The notes under the pieces are model-generated. The model worked only from the letters and a program-made list of their open reading frames with translations, did not search any database and was not told the origin of the DNA. From the NCBI RefSeq assembly GCF_907164955.1, contig NZ_OU015521.1:496001-560000 (forward strand): a stretch of DNA of 64,000 bases, read 5' to 3'. Of this stretch, positions 10,066 to 19,195 are shown one piece after another (position 1 is the stretch's first letter; each line of letters starts with the position of its first letter). A program made the position numbers and the translations under genes. The stretch comes from Coxiella endosymbiont of Dermacentor marginatus. GTDB taxonomy: Bacteria > Pseudomonadota > Gammaproteobacteria > Coxiellales > Coxiellaceae.

Positions 10066-11454
10066 TCAATGGTCTCCACTTGCGTCCAGATTACTTTGTC
10101 TAATCCGTTTTCGCAATTCGTCCTCGGTAATTATTTTTTTATTAATTTTAAGATAAATTAAATTTTCCTGAGCCAAAACTGCTATTTCAGAAACACCAGG
10201 AATGTCATGGAGATTTTTTTTCAAAGAGGCAATACTTTGTTTCAAATATTCGTCTAATTTTAGGGTAACGGTAGCAAGATAAGAAGGATTCTGCATTTTT
10301 ATGGCTAGCATTAGCCATAAAAATGCAATAATTGCACAAAAAATGAACACTCCTACTGCCTGAAAGTGATTAAAAATCCATCCTCCCACAACACCACCAA
10401 AAAAAATACCAAAAAATTGAGAGGAAGAATAAATTCCGAGAGCCATTCCTTTTTGACAAATCGGTGCAATTTTTGAGATTAATGAGGGAAGCATTGCTTC
10501 TAGTAATGTAAAAATAGTGAAGAAAAAAAATAAGATAGCACTAATTTCAATAATCGAGTGACAAAAAACCATAAATAAAAATTGACAAACTATTAAGAAA
10601 GCGATAGCGCTGACAAAACTTAACTTAAGTTGGCATTTCTTTTCAGAAAAAATAATAAGAGGTATTGCTGTTATAAAAGCGAGTAATAATATGATTAGAT
10701 AAAAAAGTATTTGCTCATGCTCGGTGAGATTAATTACTCGACTTAGAATAATAGGAATGTTAATAAACATTGCTGTTAAAATACAGTGCAGAGAAAAGAT
10801 TCCAAAATCTAATCGTAAAAGCGCGCTACTGCAAATTACATTTCTAAAGTATCTTCTTGATTCGGATTCTTCTCTAGGATAGAGAGGTAGTAGTGCTTGA
10901 GGGGAAGTAGGTACGACAGTATGAAGAAGAATAATTCCTAATATTGCAAAAATTACTGTCACCCAGAAAATGCCTTCGAGGTGAAACCATGCATTAATAA
11001 CTGGTCCGATAATAAGAGCGATAGAAAACGAAAAACCAATTACCATCCCAACCAATACCATGGCTTTACTTCGTTCTTCATCGCGAGTCAAATCGGTGAT
11101 CATGGCAAGAATAGTACTCCCAACTGCCCCTGTACCTTGAAAAGCTCGTCCAATAATAATGCCGTAAATAGAATGTGAAAAAATTGCAAGAACACTTCCA
11201 ACACTTAGTAATACTAATCCTGCTGTGATGACCGGCTTTCGGCCAATACGATCGGAGATCATCCCGAAAGGAATTTGAAAACAAGCTTGTAAGAGACCGT
11301 AAATACCAAGAGCTATCCCAATGAGGGTTGGTGTCGCAAAAGGTATTTGGTTGGTATAGAGAGCAAGCACAGGAAGCAGCATAAACAACCCAAACATCCG
11401 AAAGGCCATGATGACGGCGAGGGAAGTGATAGCAATTCGTTTTTTCGCACACAT
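10066..11454 (-). CDS. yajR: MFS transporter of the YajR type with C-terminal YAM-like domain
   Basis: This is an inner-membrane major facilitator transporter with unknown substrate. The 462-residue protein has about twelve hydrophobic segments. Family motifs are GLLQACFQIPFGMISDRIGR (motif A, residues 53-72) and GRAFQGTGAVGSTILAMITD near 105. Residues 390-460 form a soluble tail resembling the ferredoxin-like YAM domain of YajR (HDIPGVSEIAVLAQENLIYL). The start MCAKKRIAITSLAV is at 11454. In related bacteria uvrA is often divergent from this gene; here the upstream side is gene-free. Confidence 0.85.
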   Translation of the reverse strand: MCAKKRIAITSLAVIMAFRMFGLFMLLPVLALYTNQIPFATPTLIGIALGIYGLLQACFQIPFGMISDRIGRKPVITAGLVLLSVGSVLAIFSHSIYGIIIGRAFQGTGAVGSTILAMITDLTRDEERSKAMVLVGMVIGFSFSIALIIGPVINAWFHLEGIFWVTVIFAILGIILLHTVVPTSPQALLPLYPREESESRRYFRNVICSSALLRLDFGIFSLHCILTAMFINIPIILSRVINLTEHEQILFYLIILLLAFITAIPLIIFSEKKCQLKLSFVSAIAFLIVCQFLFMVFCHSIIEISAILFFFFTIFTLLEAMLPSLISKIAPICQKGMALGIYSSSQFFGIFFGGVVGGWIFNHFQAVGVFIFCAIIAFLWLMLAIKMQNPSYLATVTLKLDEYLKQSIASLKKNLHDIPGVSEIAVLAQENLIYLKINKKIITEDELRKRIRQSNLDASGDH

Positions 11455-13949
11455 ATTATTTTCTAAAGGTAAATTATAACAGAAATCTCATTATATCCTA
11501 AATAAGCTTGATAAGCTAATCTATGAATCTCAATTAGCTAAGCTAAATCTGCAACTATTCAGTAATTAAGAGAAAGATTAAAACTTAAACGCTTTAATTT
11601 ATAAATTAAAAATCAATTAATTGAACTATTTAAGCTTGTATAAAAGGCACACGATTAAAATAATAATTGACAATATTAAAGTTAGTCCTGATGTACAATA
11701 ATGCTTTGTAGAATTGTTCAAAATCGCTATATATTTTTTCAGATAGCTTTTGAGTGGCTACTTCCTATTACTTCCCCAAGTTGAGGAACACATTCTTCAT
11801 CACTTATATGCTTAACCTGATATAGTTACATTTGAGGATAGCATACTGGGCTTTTTAATAATTCTTATTTAGATGCGTTTCCACTTGTGACAAAAGATAT
11901 TAAGCAATATTTTGATCTTGAGAAAATAAACTACAACAAAAAGATAGTTTTACTGATGCTCTTTCAGATGATCCTTTTCTTGTTTCTTTTTTCAACTACC
12001 ATGAAGAGAGCTTATTACATAAAGCATTTTTCCTGGCCCTGTATTATAGAAAATCCTTATTCGCTAACTAGAATATTATCTATCTAAGAAAAACACAATT
12101 CCAGTCTTTAAAATCTGAGTGTGAATATTCTCATTGGTTTTATGACTTTACACAATCGGTGTGTTAAATTCTGAAAAATGAATCTGAAGAATTCAAATAT
12201 CTTAGATAGTATGTAGGGGTTAATTCAGATCCCCACAGAGTGCAACACAGCGAGATTAAATGCACACTTGTACAAATTTTTCTAACCCAGAAGTTATTTA
12301 CGGAAGAACAGCAGAACGCTAGGTTATTCGTCAGGCGGATTATATTTTAGCGTTGTGAGGAGATGGTCTTTGCGGCAATCTGCTCGGGTGAAGGTATTTT
12401 TTAAAGTTGACATGTATTTTCTTTCAGACAGTTATGTCGTTTATAACGTTTAAAAAATGACAGTATAAAAGTCGCATGCATTTTTTGATGTGGCTCCAAT
12501 TCTTTCTCGAAAATTACGACATGATGGGATATAGGTGTTTCTTATATCCCCTTTATGGGAGCACATTTTATATCAAAACCCTAAACTCTTCATATCTGAT
12601 TGAGAAAATTGATTTTTTTGACAATTTGTTTAAACGCTCAAATTTAATCGGTGTTGATACTTTAAATAACATCTGATCTACGAGGATGTGGATTATTAAC
12701 ACCTTTACCTGTATTAGGTAATTTTTACTAAATTATTTATCGTAAAAAATGATAGAGAACAATTTTATCGCAAACTCGAAACAGCAACTAGAAAAATTAT
12801 AAAAACGGATTGGGTTGAACAACTAGTGTCACAGAAAGGAAATTTAGATTCAATAATTTTATTATTCAATCAAAGACGATGCGTTTACTTGAAAGTACTT
12901 GTTAGTGAAAATAGGCTTACAATCGTAAGTTTAAATGTATGCTTACTTATATACTGGTAAAAACTATTGATTCTTTTCGATAAATAATGCAGATTCGTAG
13001 AGAAAAAATCATTTACTAAAACTTATTATTTTTGCAGTTCTATTTAAAGACTGCGCACTTGACTTTACAGAATACGATGTTATATCTTCAATCATGATAG
13101 GGAAAGGGACAGCCTGCCAGCTTATAGCTTACGCTATATAATGCTGACTGTCATTTTGACATAACTGTTGCTAAGTTCAATAATTCTGCCTAGTGGCATC
13201 TTAAAAATCCTAGTTAAGAAAGAGTCACTGACCGTGTTGGAGAAGCTGTTTTTCCAGTTTTTGGATAAATATTAGTATGGGCGTAAACTAGCAGTAACTA
13301 GAAGTGCAGTAAATACAGAGGCTATGGTCATCATTCGACTGATAATATAGTCATCAAACTACGTGAATAATGAAAATACAGTCTCTGTGTCGATAAAATC
13401 CTTTTGATAGTTGTGATCAGTTTCTCATGTAGGTTAGCGGGAGCAATTATGAAACGAAATTAATGAAATAGTGAATGGGGATAACAATGGCTCATCACTT
13501 AAAAGCTGACGATTGTGTTTAAAGTGATTGATGAGAAATGCGCACAAGTTTTTATCTTATCATTTTATCAGTAATAATAACAAGTACTCAGTAAAAATAG
13601 TCTTCTTATATTTTCAATAATCATCTCACAATGCACGCTGTCGCTTGGACTCATTCGCCACTTTAATTTCCTTTTTAATTTCTTTATATTCGAAGAATAG
13701 AGGATTAAGAATGACAATATTTTGGAGAAACATGTAAGCGTATTCTATGAACAAGGAAGTAAATTGAAAGATTTTGTCTTAATCAGATAATTCTTATTAG
13801 GTGATTACGTTAATAAAGAGAAGAGAGAATGTTACTTATGCAAATCACCATCTGTCTCTTGAAACTGGGTAATTATCCGCTTGTAATTTCTCTTATTTGG
13901 AATGATAGACTTCTAAATCAAAATGGGCTTGGTGTTGAAGACAATTTAA
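11455..13949. other. Gene-free region of about 2.5 kb with unassigned coding remnants
   Basis: No intact gene is recognisable between the YajR-like transporter and marC. Short protein-like stretches appear in the plus frames (for instance SFTDALSDDPFLVSFF near 11960 and REQFYRKLETATRKIIKTDW near 12760), separated by stops and frame changes. I could not assign them. The uvrA gene often found beside this transporter is not recognisable: I saw no Walker A or ABC signature. The stretch looks like heavily eroded former coding sequence. Confidence 0.5.
12728..12960 (+). pseudogene. Unassigned coding remnant
   Basis: About 75 codons stay open without a plausible start, giving a charged, protein-like sequence that includes REQFYRKLETATRKIIKTDW and QRRCVYLKVLVSENRL. 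No neighbouring frame continues it cleanly and I do not recognise the family. It could be part of the same eroded gene as the open stretch near 11960. Assignment needs a protein search of the translated segment. Confidence 0.25.
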
Positions 13950-14546
13950 ATGACTCTTTATACGATTTCAATAACATTAATCTTAGTAATGGACCCACTG
14001 GGAAATATTCCTTTATTTTTAGCTATTTTAAGAAACTATGATACGCGAACTCAAATACGAATTATCCTACGCGAATCCATAATTGCTTTTCTCATTTTAG
14101 TATTGTTTGTTTTCCTCGGACGTTATATCTTGCATGGATTACATATTACTACTCCCTCCCTAGTCATAGCTGGGAGTATTATTCTTTTTATTATTGCTCT
14201 TCGAATGATTTTTCCATCGGAACAAAAAATATCTAAAGAAAGCTTTGAAGAGCCTTTAATTGTTCCTCTCGCTGTGCCATTGACAGCTGGACCGTCCGCA
14301 ATGGCGATGGTATTGCTGTTTGTAACTCAAGCTCCTCATCATCTTTGGTTGGTGTTTTTAGGTGTACTTATTGCCTCTACAATTTTTACTATAATCATGT
14401 TGTTTATACCTTTTTTAATAAAAGTTTTTGGAAATCAATGGGTAATAGCAATCGAACGGCTGATGGGAATGATATTAATAACTGTCGCTGTACAAATGTT
14501 TTTGTTCGGAATTACGCAATATCTACACCATTCTTTATTAATGTAA
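13950..14546 (+). CDS. MarC/YhgN family inner-membrane protein
   Basis: A 198-residue, six-segment membrane protein of the MarC (UPF0056) family, whose transport or other function is unknown. Diagnostic parts are the N-terminal LVMDPLGNIPLFLAILRN (residues 12-29), IVPLAVPLTAGPSAMAMVLL near 105 (the PLAxPxxAGPG-type motif) and IERLMGMILITVAVQMFLFG at the C-terminus. The ATG at 13950 gives the usual family start. It stands alone, flanked by non-coding sequence on both sides. Confidence 0.88.
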   Translation: MTLYTISITLILVMDPLGNIPLFLAILRNYDTRTQIRIILRESIIAFLILVLFVFLGRYILHGLHITTPSLVIAGSIILFIIALRMIFPSEQKISKESFEEPLIVPLAVPLTAGPSAMAMVLLFVTQAPHHLWLVFLGVLIASTIFTIIMLFIPFLIKVFGNQWVIAIERLMGMILITVAVQMFLFGITQYLHHSLLM

Positions 14547-15367
14547 TTCTCTTCCAAAATTCTTAAAGTGAGTGGTAAATAAAGTATGACTAAAGAAATT
14601 TGATGTTTATTCAAATAGCAGGTGAATAATCTAAAATAAAACCAATACCTCGATAGATAGCTAATTCTACTACAATATCGCGAAATAACCAGTGAATAAT
14701 TAATTAGTTATTTAAGCCACTAACTTCAGTTTCTTCTTGAATCCTTATTAATAAAAGTAAGGTCTACAAATGTAATCATACATTGAAGGTTATTGCTACC
14801 TTTGGTAGCAATATAATAAAAAATAAGGTGTAAAGGCTATAATTTGCAGTGTTGATATTTGAAATTTGTATTAAAAACAAATGAATAATTCTTTTGATTT
14901 CTATCACTGAATAGATCTAATTTTTAAGAAATTAGATCTATTCAGTGATAGGGAGAAAAGAAAATTTACAGCCGCAGTAAATTTCTAGACTTTTCCATAA
15001 ATCTAAGAAGATTGTTGGTGGTGATGTGAAATTACACCCTTTTACTAATTAAATCTCACAAGAGTTGAGAAATCTGCTGGGGAGTAAAAGTAATATCCTA
15101 AGTTTAAATTGAACAACACGTTTAAATTTAATTCTTCTATGGTTCTTTTAATATTAAGCACACTTATTTGTGTCACTTTACTTTTTTAAATTCTAAAACA
15201 CATTATTTAAAATATCTAAGTTCGTTTCCAATAAAATTAGTATCAATAGTATAAAAAAGTTTGTTATTGTTTAAAATAAGAAATAGCAGGCAACTAGCGT
15301 AGCTTACTCAAAAATTTACAGAGATTTAAAAATCCTACAAAAATATGCCCTCATTGATTAGACCTAC
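14547..15367. other. Gene-free AT-rich region of about 0.8 kb
   Basis: No gene remnant was recognised between marC and the tRNA-Glu gene. Its one striking element is a long perfect inverted repeat at 14901-14951. The rest is AT-rich with stops in all frames. Confidence 0.5.
14901..14951. repeat. Perfect 23-bp inverted repeat with 5-base loop
   Basis: The left arm 14901-14923 starts CTATCACTGAATAG and is exactly complementary to 14929-14951, with TTAAG between them. It is intergenic, between marC and tRNA-Glu, without a T-run on the plus side. It could be a terminator-like hairpin, the footprint of a lost element or a palindromic repeat family member. A second copy was not noticed in this window. 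Confidence 0.75.
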
Positions 15368-15441
15368 TGCTCCCTACGGGATTCGAACCCGTGTTACCGC
15401 CATGAGAGGGCGGCGTCCTGAAGCCCCTAGACGAAGGGAGC
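15368..15441 (-). tRNA. tRNA-Glu (anticodon CUC)
   Basis: On the minus strand GCTCCCT (acceptor 5' arm, from 15441) pairs with AGGGAGC (15375 to 15369), followed by discriminator A at 15368. The anticodon stem CCGCC/GGCGG encloses the loop CTCTCAT, giving anticodon CTC, which reads GAG. The T arm ACGGG-TTCGAAT-CCCGT is intact. The 3' CCA is not encoded (GTA follows), so it must be added after transcription. It is divergent from pcnB. Confidence 0.93.
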
Positions 15442-15553
15442 TGGGTAACATAAAATGAATTCCCCTATTATAGGCTCTAATAGAGAATGTAATCAATGGC
15501 AGGGATTCATATTTAAATCAACCATTGGAGAGGTATTGGGCGTTTATTTCGTA

Positions 15554-16825
15554 ATGAAAAAAAAAGATCGGCCGTACATCATTAAACATAGGAATCATTC
15601 TATTTCACATGATGATATTAGTCCTAATGCTCTGAAAGTACTTTATCGGTTAAGTAAAGCTGGCTATGAGGCTTTTTTAGTTGGCGGAGGTGTAAGAGAT
15701 ATGTTATTAGGACTTCATCCTAAAGATTTTGATATTGTCACCAATGCCCGTCCTCTTGAAATTCAGAAACTCTTCAGAAACAGTCGTCTTGTTGGAAGAC
15801 GATTTCGTTTAATACATGTTTTTTTTTCTAATGAAATTATTGAGGTATCCACTTTTCGTGCTAATGCAGAAGAATATTTAAAGGAAGTATCATTAGATAA
15901 AATGAAAGAAAGCGAAGCAGTAAAACTGTTTATGTTGGCGAATGATAATACTTATGGAACCATAGAAGAAGACGCTTGGCGGCGGGACTTTACAGTAAAT
16001 GCACTCTATTACAACATCACCAATTTTTCGGTAGTAGACTTTGCAGATGGGATGAAAGATTTACGAAAAGGTTTAATTCGCATGATAGGTGATCCTACTC
16101 AACGATATCATGAGGATCCTGTGCGATTGTTGAGAGCTGTGCGATTAGCAGCAAAGCTTAATTTTAAAATTCATCCAGATACAGAAAAACCCCTTCTCCG
16201 ATTACATAACCTACTGCACCATGTACCTGGAGCTCGTTTGTTCACAGAACTATTAAAAATTTTTTTCAAAGGCTATGCACATCGGTCTTATCAATTATTA
16301 ATGCGCACCAATTATATGAAAGCATTATTTCCAGAAGTAATTACTTTTATAGAAAAAAATCAGAATATATATTACCGAAATTTGATTGAACTTGCCTTAA
16401 AAGCGACAGATGAACGTTATTATAAAAATCAAACACTAAACCCAGGATTTCTGCTTGCTATTTTTTTATGGCCTGTGGTTCAAGAATTAATGGAGCAGCA
16501 TTTTAAAAAGCACAAACGATTGTTCCATTCACTCTATTACGGAGTGAATCATACTCTTTATTTACAGATACAAACATTAGCCATTCCACGTCGTTTGACG
16601 ACGATGATACGTTCTGTTTGGTTACTACAATATCATTTAGAACGACGACGCAGTAATCGTATTTATCGGATTTCCAAACAGCGTTTTTTTCGGGCAGCGT
16701 TTGATTTTTTAGAATTGCGAGAACGTGCGGGTGAGCCTTTAACTGAAATTGTCTGTTGGTGGCGTATTTTTCGAGATGGTAATACTAAACAGCGTGATCA
16801 GTTGATTGATAAATTAAAAGGATGA
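15554..16825 (+). CDS. pcnB: Poly(A) polymerase I
   Basis: PcnB adds 3' poly(A) tails that mark RNA for decay. It belongs to the class II nucleotidyltransferases with CCA-adding enzymes. Here HPKDFDIVTNARPLEIQKLF (residues about 56-75 of this model) and RNSRLVGRRFRLIHVFF are the PcnB-type signature, with GGGVRDMLLG and the catalytic DFD before them. RRDFTVNALYYN and RYHEDPVRLLRAVRLAAKL follow. The frame opens at 15455, but the ATG at 15554 (MKKKDRPYIIKHRNHSI) fits family N-termini better; the upstream 33 codons may be untranslated leader. It is followed after 3 bases by folK. Confidence 0.92.
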   Translation: MKKKDRPYIIKHRNHSISHDDISPNALKVLYRLSKAGYEAFLVGGGVRDMLLGLHPKDFDIVTNARPLEIQKLFRNSRLVGRRFRLIHVFFSNEIIEVSTFRANAEEYLKEVSLDKMKESEAVKLFMLANDNTYGTIEEDAWRRDFTVNALYYNITNFSVVDFADGMKDLRKGLIRMIGDPTQRYHEDPVRLLRAVRLAAKLNFKIHPDTEKPLLRLHNLLHHVPGARLFTELLKIFFKGYAHRSYQLLMRTNYMKALFPEVITFIEKNQNIYYRNLIELALKATDERYYKNQTLNPGFLLAIFLWPVVQELMEQHFKKHKRLFHSLYYGVNHTLYLQIQTLAIPRRLTTMIRSVWLLQYHLERRRSNRIYRISKQRFFRAAFDFLELRERAGEPLTEIVCWWRIFRDGNTKQRDQLIDKLKG

Positions 16826-16828
16826 AAA

Positions 16829-17347
16829 ATGGTAGTAGTCTATATTGGTATAGGTTCCAATCTCAATTCTCCAATCAAACAAGTAAAAACGGCAATCGTT
16901 AATTTGGCGATATTACCAAAAACAATGATTTTAAATCACTCTAGTTTTTATCAAAGTCGACCTGTAGGTCCTCAGGATCAACCGAATTATATAAATGCTG
17001 TTGTGACTCTAGAAACAAGACTATCCCCTGAAGCGCTTTTAAAAGCGCTTCAGGCTTTGGAAGAAAATCAAGGGCGTGAGCGTTCCGGAACACGATGGAG
17101 AGCTCGAACTCTAGATCTTGATATTTTGCTGTATGGTAAGAGTGTGATTCAAACCGAGACACTTTCCATTCCACATCCTCACCTTAAAGTTCGAGAATTT
17201 GTTCTTTATCCCCTATTTGAAATTGCACCTAACTTGATTTTACCGACAGGCGACTCTGTCTTAGCTTTAAAGGCACTATGTCCTAAAAAAGGAATTAAGA
17301 AATTAATAGATCGTATTTCTATGAATTTTATAGAAGACTTCAAATAA
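16829..17347 (+). CDS. folK: 2-amino-4-hydroxy-6-hydroxymethyldihydropteridine pyrophosphokinase
   Basis: HPPK transfers pyrophosphate from ATP to 6-hydroxymethyl-dihydropterin in folate synthesis. The 172-residue enzyme has YIGIGSNLNSP at the start, RPVGPQDQPNYINAV (about 46-60) and the catalytic RWRARTLDLDILLYG (about 88-102) with its two metal-binding aspartates. It overlaps nothing but lies 3 bases after pcnB, a common gammaproteobacterial pair; the panB and panC genes that often follow are absent. A 28-base perfect palindrome lies inside the coding region at 17027-17054. Confidence 0.95.
   Translation: MVVVYIGIGSNLNSPIKQVKTAIVNLAILPKTMILNHSSFYQSRPVGPQDQPNYINAVVTLETRLSPEALLKALQALEENQGRERSGTRWRARTLDLDILLYGKSVIQTETLSIPHPHLKVREFVLYPLFEIAPNLILPTGDSVLALKALCPKKGIKKLIDRISMNFIEDFK
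17027..17054. repeat. 28-base perfect palindrome inside folK
   Basis: CCTGAAGCGCTTTT at 17027-17040 is followed without a spacer by its exact reverse complement at 17041-17054. It encodes part of the SPEALLKALQALEE segment and keeps the frame. It may be partly codon-driven, but perfection over 28 bases is unusual. Confidence 0.8.
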
Positions 17348-17514
17348 TACTCTCAATGTTAATTAAAAATGCCTGAGAACACTTAAGAAGGTTTGAAAAC
17401 TTCTTCAAAAAAATGTATAGATATGTAATACGTATTGAGGTTGCAATGGCTATTCTGTAAGTTATGTTATGAAAAGAAAGAAAAGATGTATCATCCAAAA
17501 ATAAATCAGGTTTA

Positions 17515-17997
17515 ATGAAACCAATAGTCGTTTATCCAGGTACATTTGATCCCTTAACCAAGGGCCATATCGACATTGTTGAGCGTGCTTTGTTCTTGTT
17601 TGAGAAAATTATTGTAGCTTGCGCTCCGACTAGTCGTAAAGCTCCTTATTTGTCTTTAAATGAACGAATTTATTTAATTAAAGAAGTGTTTACCGATGCA
17701 GTTAATATAGAGGTAGTCTCTCTTGAAGGGTTGTTGGTTGATTTTGCAAAGCGACGTAATGTGAAGACCATACTGCGTGGTCTTCGCGCTGTTTCTGACT
17801 TCAATTACGAGTTTCAGTTGGCACACATAAGCCAGTGTTTATCACCAGAAATCGAAACCGTTTTTTTACCTGCTAGAGAAAGTTATAGTTATATTTCTGG
17901 AACCTTGGTAAGGGAAATTGTTGAATTAGGTGGTGATATATCTCCCTTTGTACCTCCACTTGTTGCTCAATGGCTAGCAAAAAAAAAGAAGATATAG
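17515..17997 (+). CDS. coaD: Phosphopantetheine adenylyltransferase
   Basis: CoaD makes dephospho-CoA from 4'-phosphopantetheine and ATP, the penultimate step of CoA synthesis. The 160-residue protein shows the nucleotidyltransferase motif [20 protein letters not shown] (residues 7-26) and [20 protein letters not shown] (about 84-103). [14 protein letters not shown] (122-135) is the family ISSTLVRE segment with glycine replacing the second serine. ATG 17515 lies 167 bases after folK, so it probably has its own promoter. The ferredoxin gene follows after 12 bases. Confidence 0.96.
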   Translation: MKPIVVYPGTFDPLTKGHIDIVERALFLFEKIIVACAPTSRKAPYLSLNERIYLIKEVFTDAVNIEVVSLEGLLVDFAKRRNVKTILRGLRAVSDFNYEFQLAHISQCLSPEIETVFLPARESYSYISGTLVREIVELGGDISPFVPPLVAQWLAKKKKI

Positions 17998-18009
17998 ATA
18001 GTGAAAATA

Positions 18010-18258
18010 ATGGCATTGAAGATTACAGAAGAGTGTATTAATTGTGATGTCTGCGAGCCTGAATGCCCAAATGATGCTATCTCTATAGGTAAATTAATTT
18101 ATGAAATTGATCCTAATCGATGTACCGAGTGTGTCGGGCATTTCAATGAACCTCAATGTCGCCAAGTGTGTCCTGTCGACTGTATTCCTGTGGGAATAAC
18201 GGAATCTCAAGAAGTCCTAATGGAAAAGTACCAGAAATTACAAGCACAGAAACAATAG
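18010..18258 (+). CDS. YfhL-type 2[4Fe-4S] ferredoxin
   Basis: A small electron carrier with two 4Fe-4S clusters. CINCDVCEPECP (first cluster) and CTECVGHFNEPQCRQVCPVDC (second, with the insertion typical of the Allochromatium/YfhL type) hold eight cluster cysteines plus one extra. The frame opens at GTG 18001, but ATG 18010 gives the family start MALKITEECINCDVCE and an 82-residue protein. It is coupled to coaD, a pairing common in gammaproteobacteria. The redox partner is unknown. Confidence 0.93.
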   Translation: MALKITEECINCDVCEPECPNDAISIGKLIYEIDPNRCTECVGHFNEPQCRQVCPVDCIPVGITESQEVLMEKYQKLQAQKQ

Positions 18259-18302
18259 ATGTGTTGAAGTGTAATAACTTTTAACTAAGGATTGAATAAA
18301 AG

Positions 18303-18515
18303 TCATTTTGGTATTTTCTCTTCTTTGAAAAGCACATGCACACCATATTTTCCCGTTTCATAATTCCAAGCTCGGGGATCAAATTTTTTGATTCCTAATT
18401 TTCCTTCGGTATTTCTTTTATTTTTTGTAGTTGTATAACAGGTACCAGTTGGTTTGCTAGCTTTAGTTTTGCCAGTGGACCGAAGCATTATTTTTTCACG
18501 AGGACTAGTAGCCAT
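18303..18515 (-). CDS. rpmG: 50S ribosomal protein L33
   Basis: L33 is a small large-subunit protein near the E site. The product includes [32 protein letters not shown] and a C-terminal [10 protein letters not shown], all L33-like. At 70 residues it is longer than the usual 50-56, with short insertions after STG (KTKASKP) and before the C-terminus (WNYETGKYG). It is the non-zinc type. It lies 10 bases downstream of rpmB in the conserved rpmBG pair. Confidence 0.93.
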   Translation of the reverse strand: MATSPREKIMLRSTGKTKASKPTGTCYTTTKNKRNTEGKLGIKKFDPRAWNYETGKYGVHVLFKEEKIPK

Positions 18516-18525
18516 AGAACAATCC

Positions 18526-18765
18526 TTATGTACTTATTTTTTCACGTTCACGGATTTTTTTAAGAACTGTTTTAATACCTAACTTATCAATAATTCGTAT
18601 GCCGTGCATAGACACCTTCAAAGTTATAAAACGTTTTTTTTCTAGCGACCAGAATCGATGTTTTTTTAAATTAGGTAAAAAACGACGTCTTGTTTTATTA
18701 TTTGCATGGGAAACATGATTTCCGGTTTGAGGTCGCTTACTGGTTACTTGGCATACTCTTGTCAT
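18526..18765 (-). CDS. rpmB: 50S ribosomal protein L28
   Basis: L28 is a large-subunit protein at the subunit interface. The 79-residue product begins [20 protein letters not shown] and has [19 protein letters not shown], the family signature. It is the first gene of the minus-strand rpmB-rpmG operon. The upstream neighbour radC, usual in this lineage, survives only as a relic. Confidence 0.96.
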   Translation of the reverse strand: MTRVCQVTSKRPQTGNHVSHANNKTRRRFLPNLKKHRFWSLEKKRFITLKVSMHGIRIIDKLGIKTVLKKIREREKIST

Positions 18766-18959
18766 GAAAGTGTTCTCCGAAATATCAACAACAATATCAA
18801 TTCTATATTAAATTTTAAACCAGTACAAACAGAAATAAATAGTAACTATAGAATTTCCTTATGCTTTTTTAGGTCAGAAAGGTGCTTAAAATTACTATTG
18901 GTCATTTTCGTAACAAGAACGAGCTATTCATGCTAATTTGATGGTATGTAACTACGAAT

Positions 18960-19075
18960 ACTCTTCTTTTAGATGATTACACTAATTAATTTAGCATTAT
19001 TTAGGATGATATGATTTCAACACCTCACTGAAGGAGCTTGTTCTCCTGTCTATTTCATGCGGTAGATCATTTAAC
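18960..19075 (-). pseudogene. radC: radC relic
   Basis: On the minus strand, starting at about 19075, the frames read LNDLPHE, then after a frame change RQENKLLQ-stop-GVEIISS and IMLN. RadC proteins begin with NDLPHEERPREKLL, then a GVExLSDAELLAI segment. The match covers only the N-terminal 40 residues and needs frameshifts and stops. Position directly upstream of rpmB fits radC in E. coli and relatives. The remainder of the gene is deleted. Confidence 0.5.
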
Positions 19076-19195
19076 AATTGACATAGATATAGAGTGTATT
19101 TAGAGAAAAAGAAGACACAATATTGAGATAGAAAGTTAGAACGACTTGTCTAGTTTAGAAATAAACGGTACATTTTATCTTTTTACAAAGAAGTC

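Noticed and set aside
11887-12087. 66-codon plus-strand ORF in the 2.5-kb gap
   Set aside because: Low-complexity hydrophobic composition, no partner frame and no recognisable motif. A neighbouring frame looks more protein-like but is also broken.
12476-12676. 66-codon plus-strand ORF in the 2.5-kb gap
   Set aside because: No recognisable motif or Shine-Dalgarno sequence, and stops follow in every frame. Treated as part of the eroded region.
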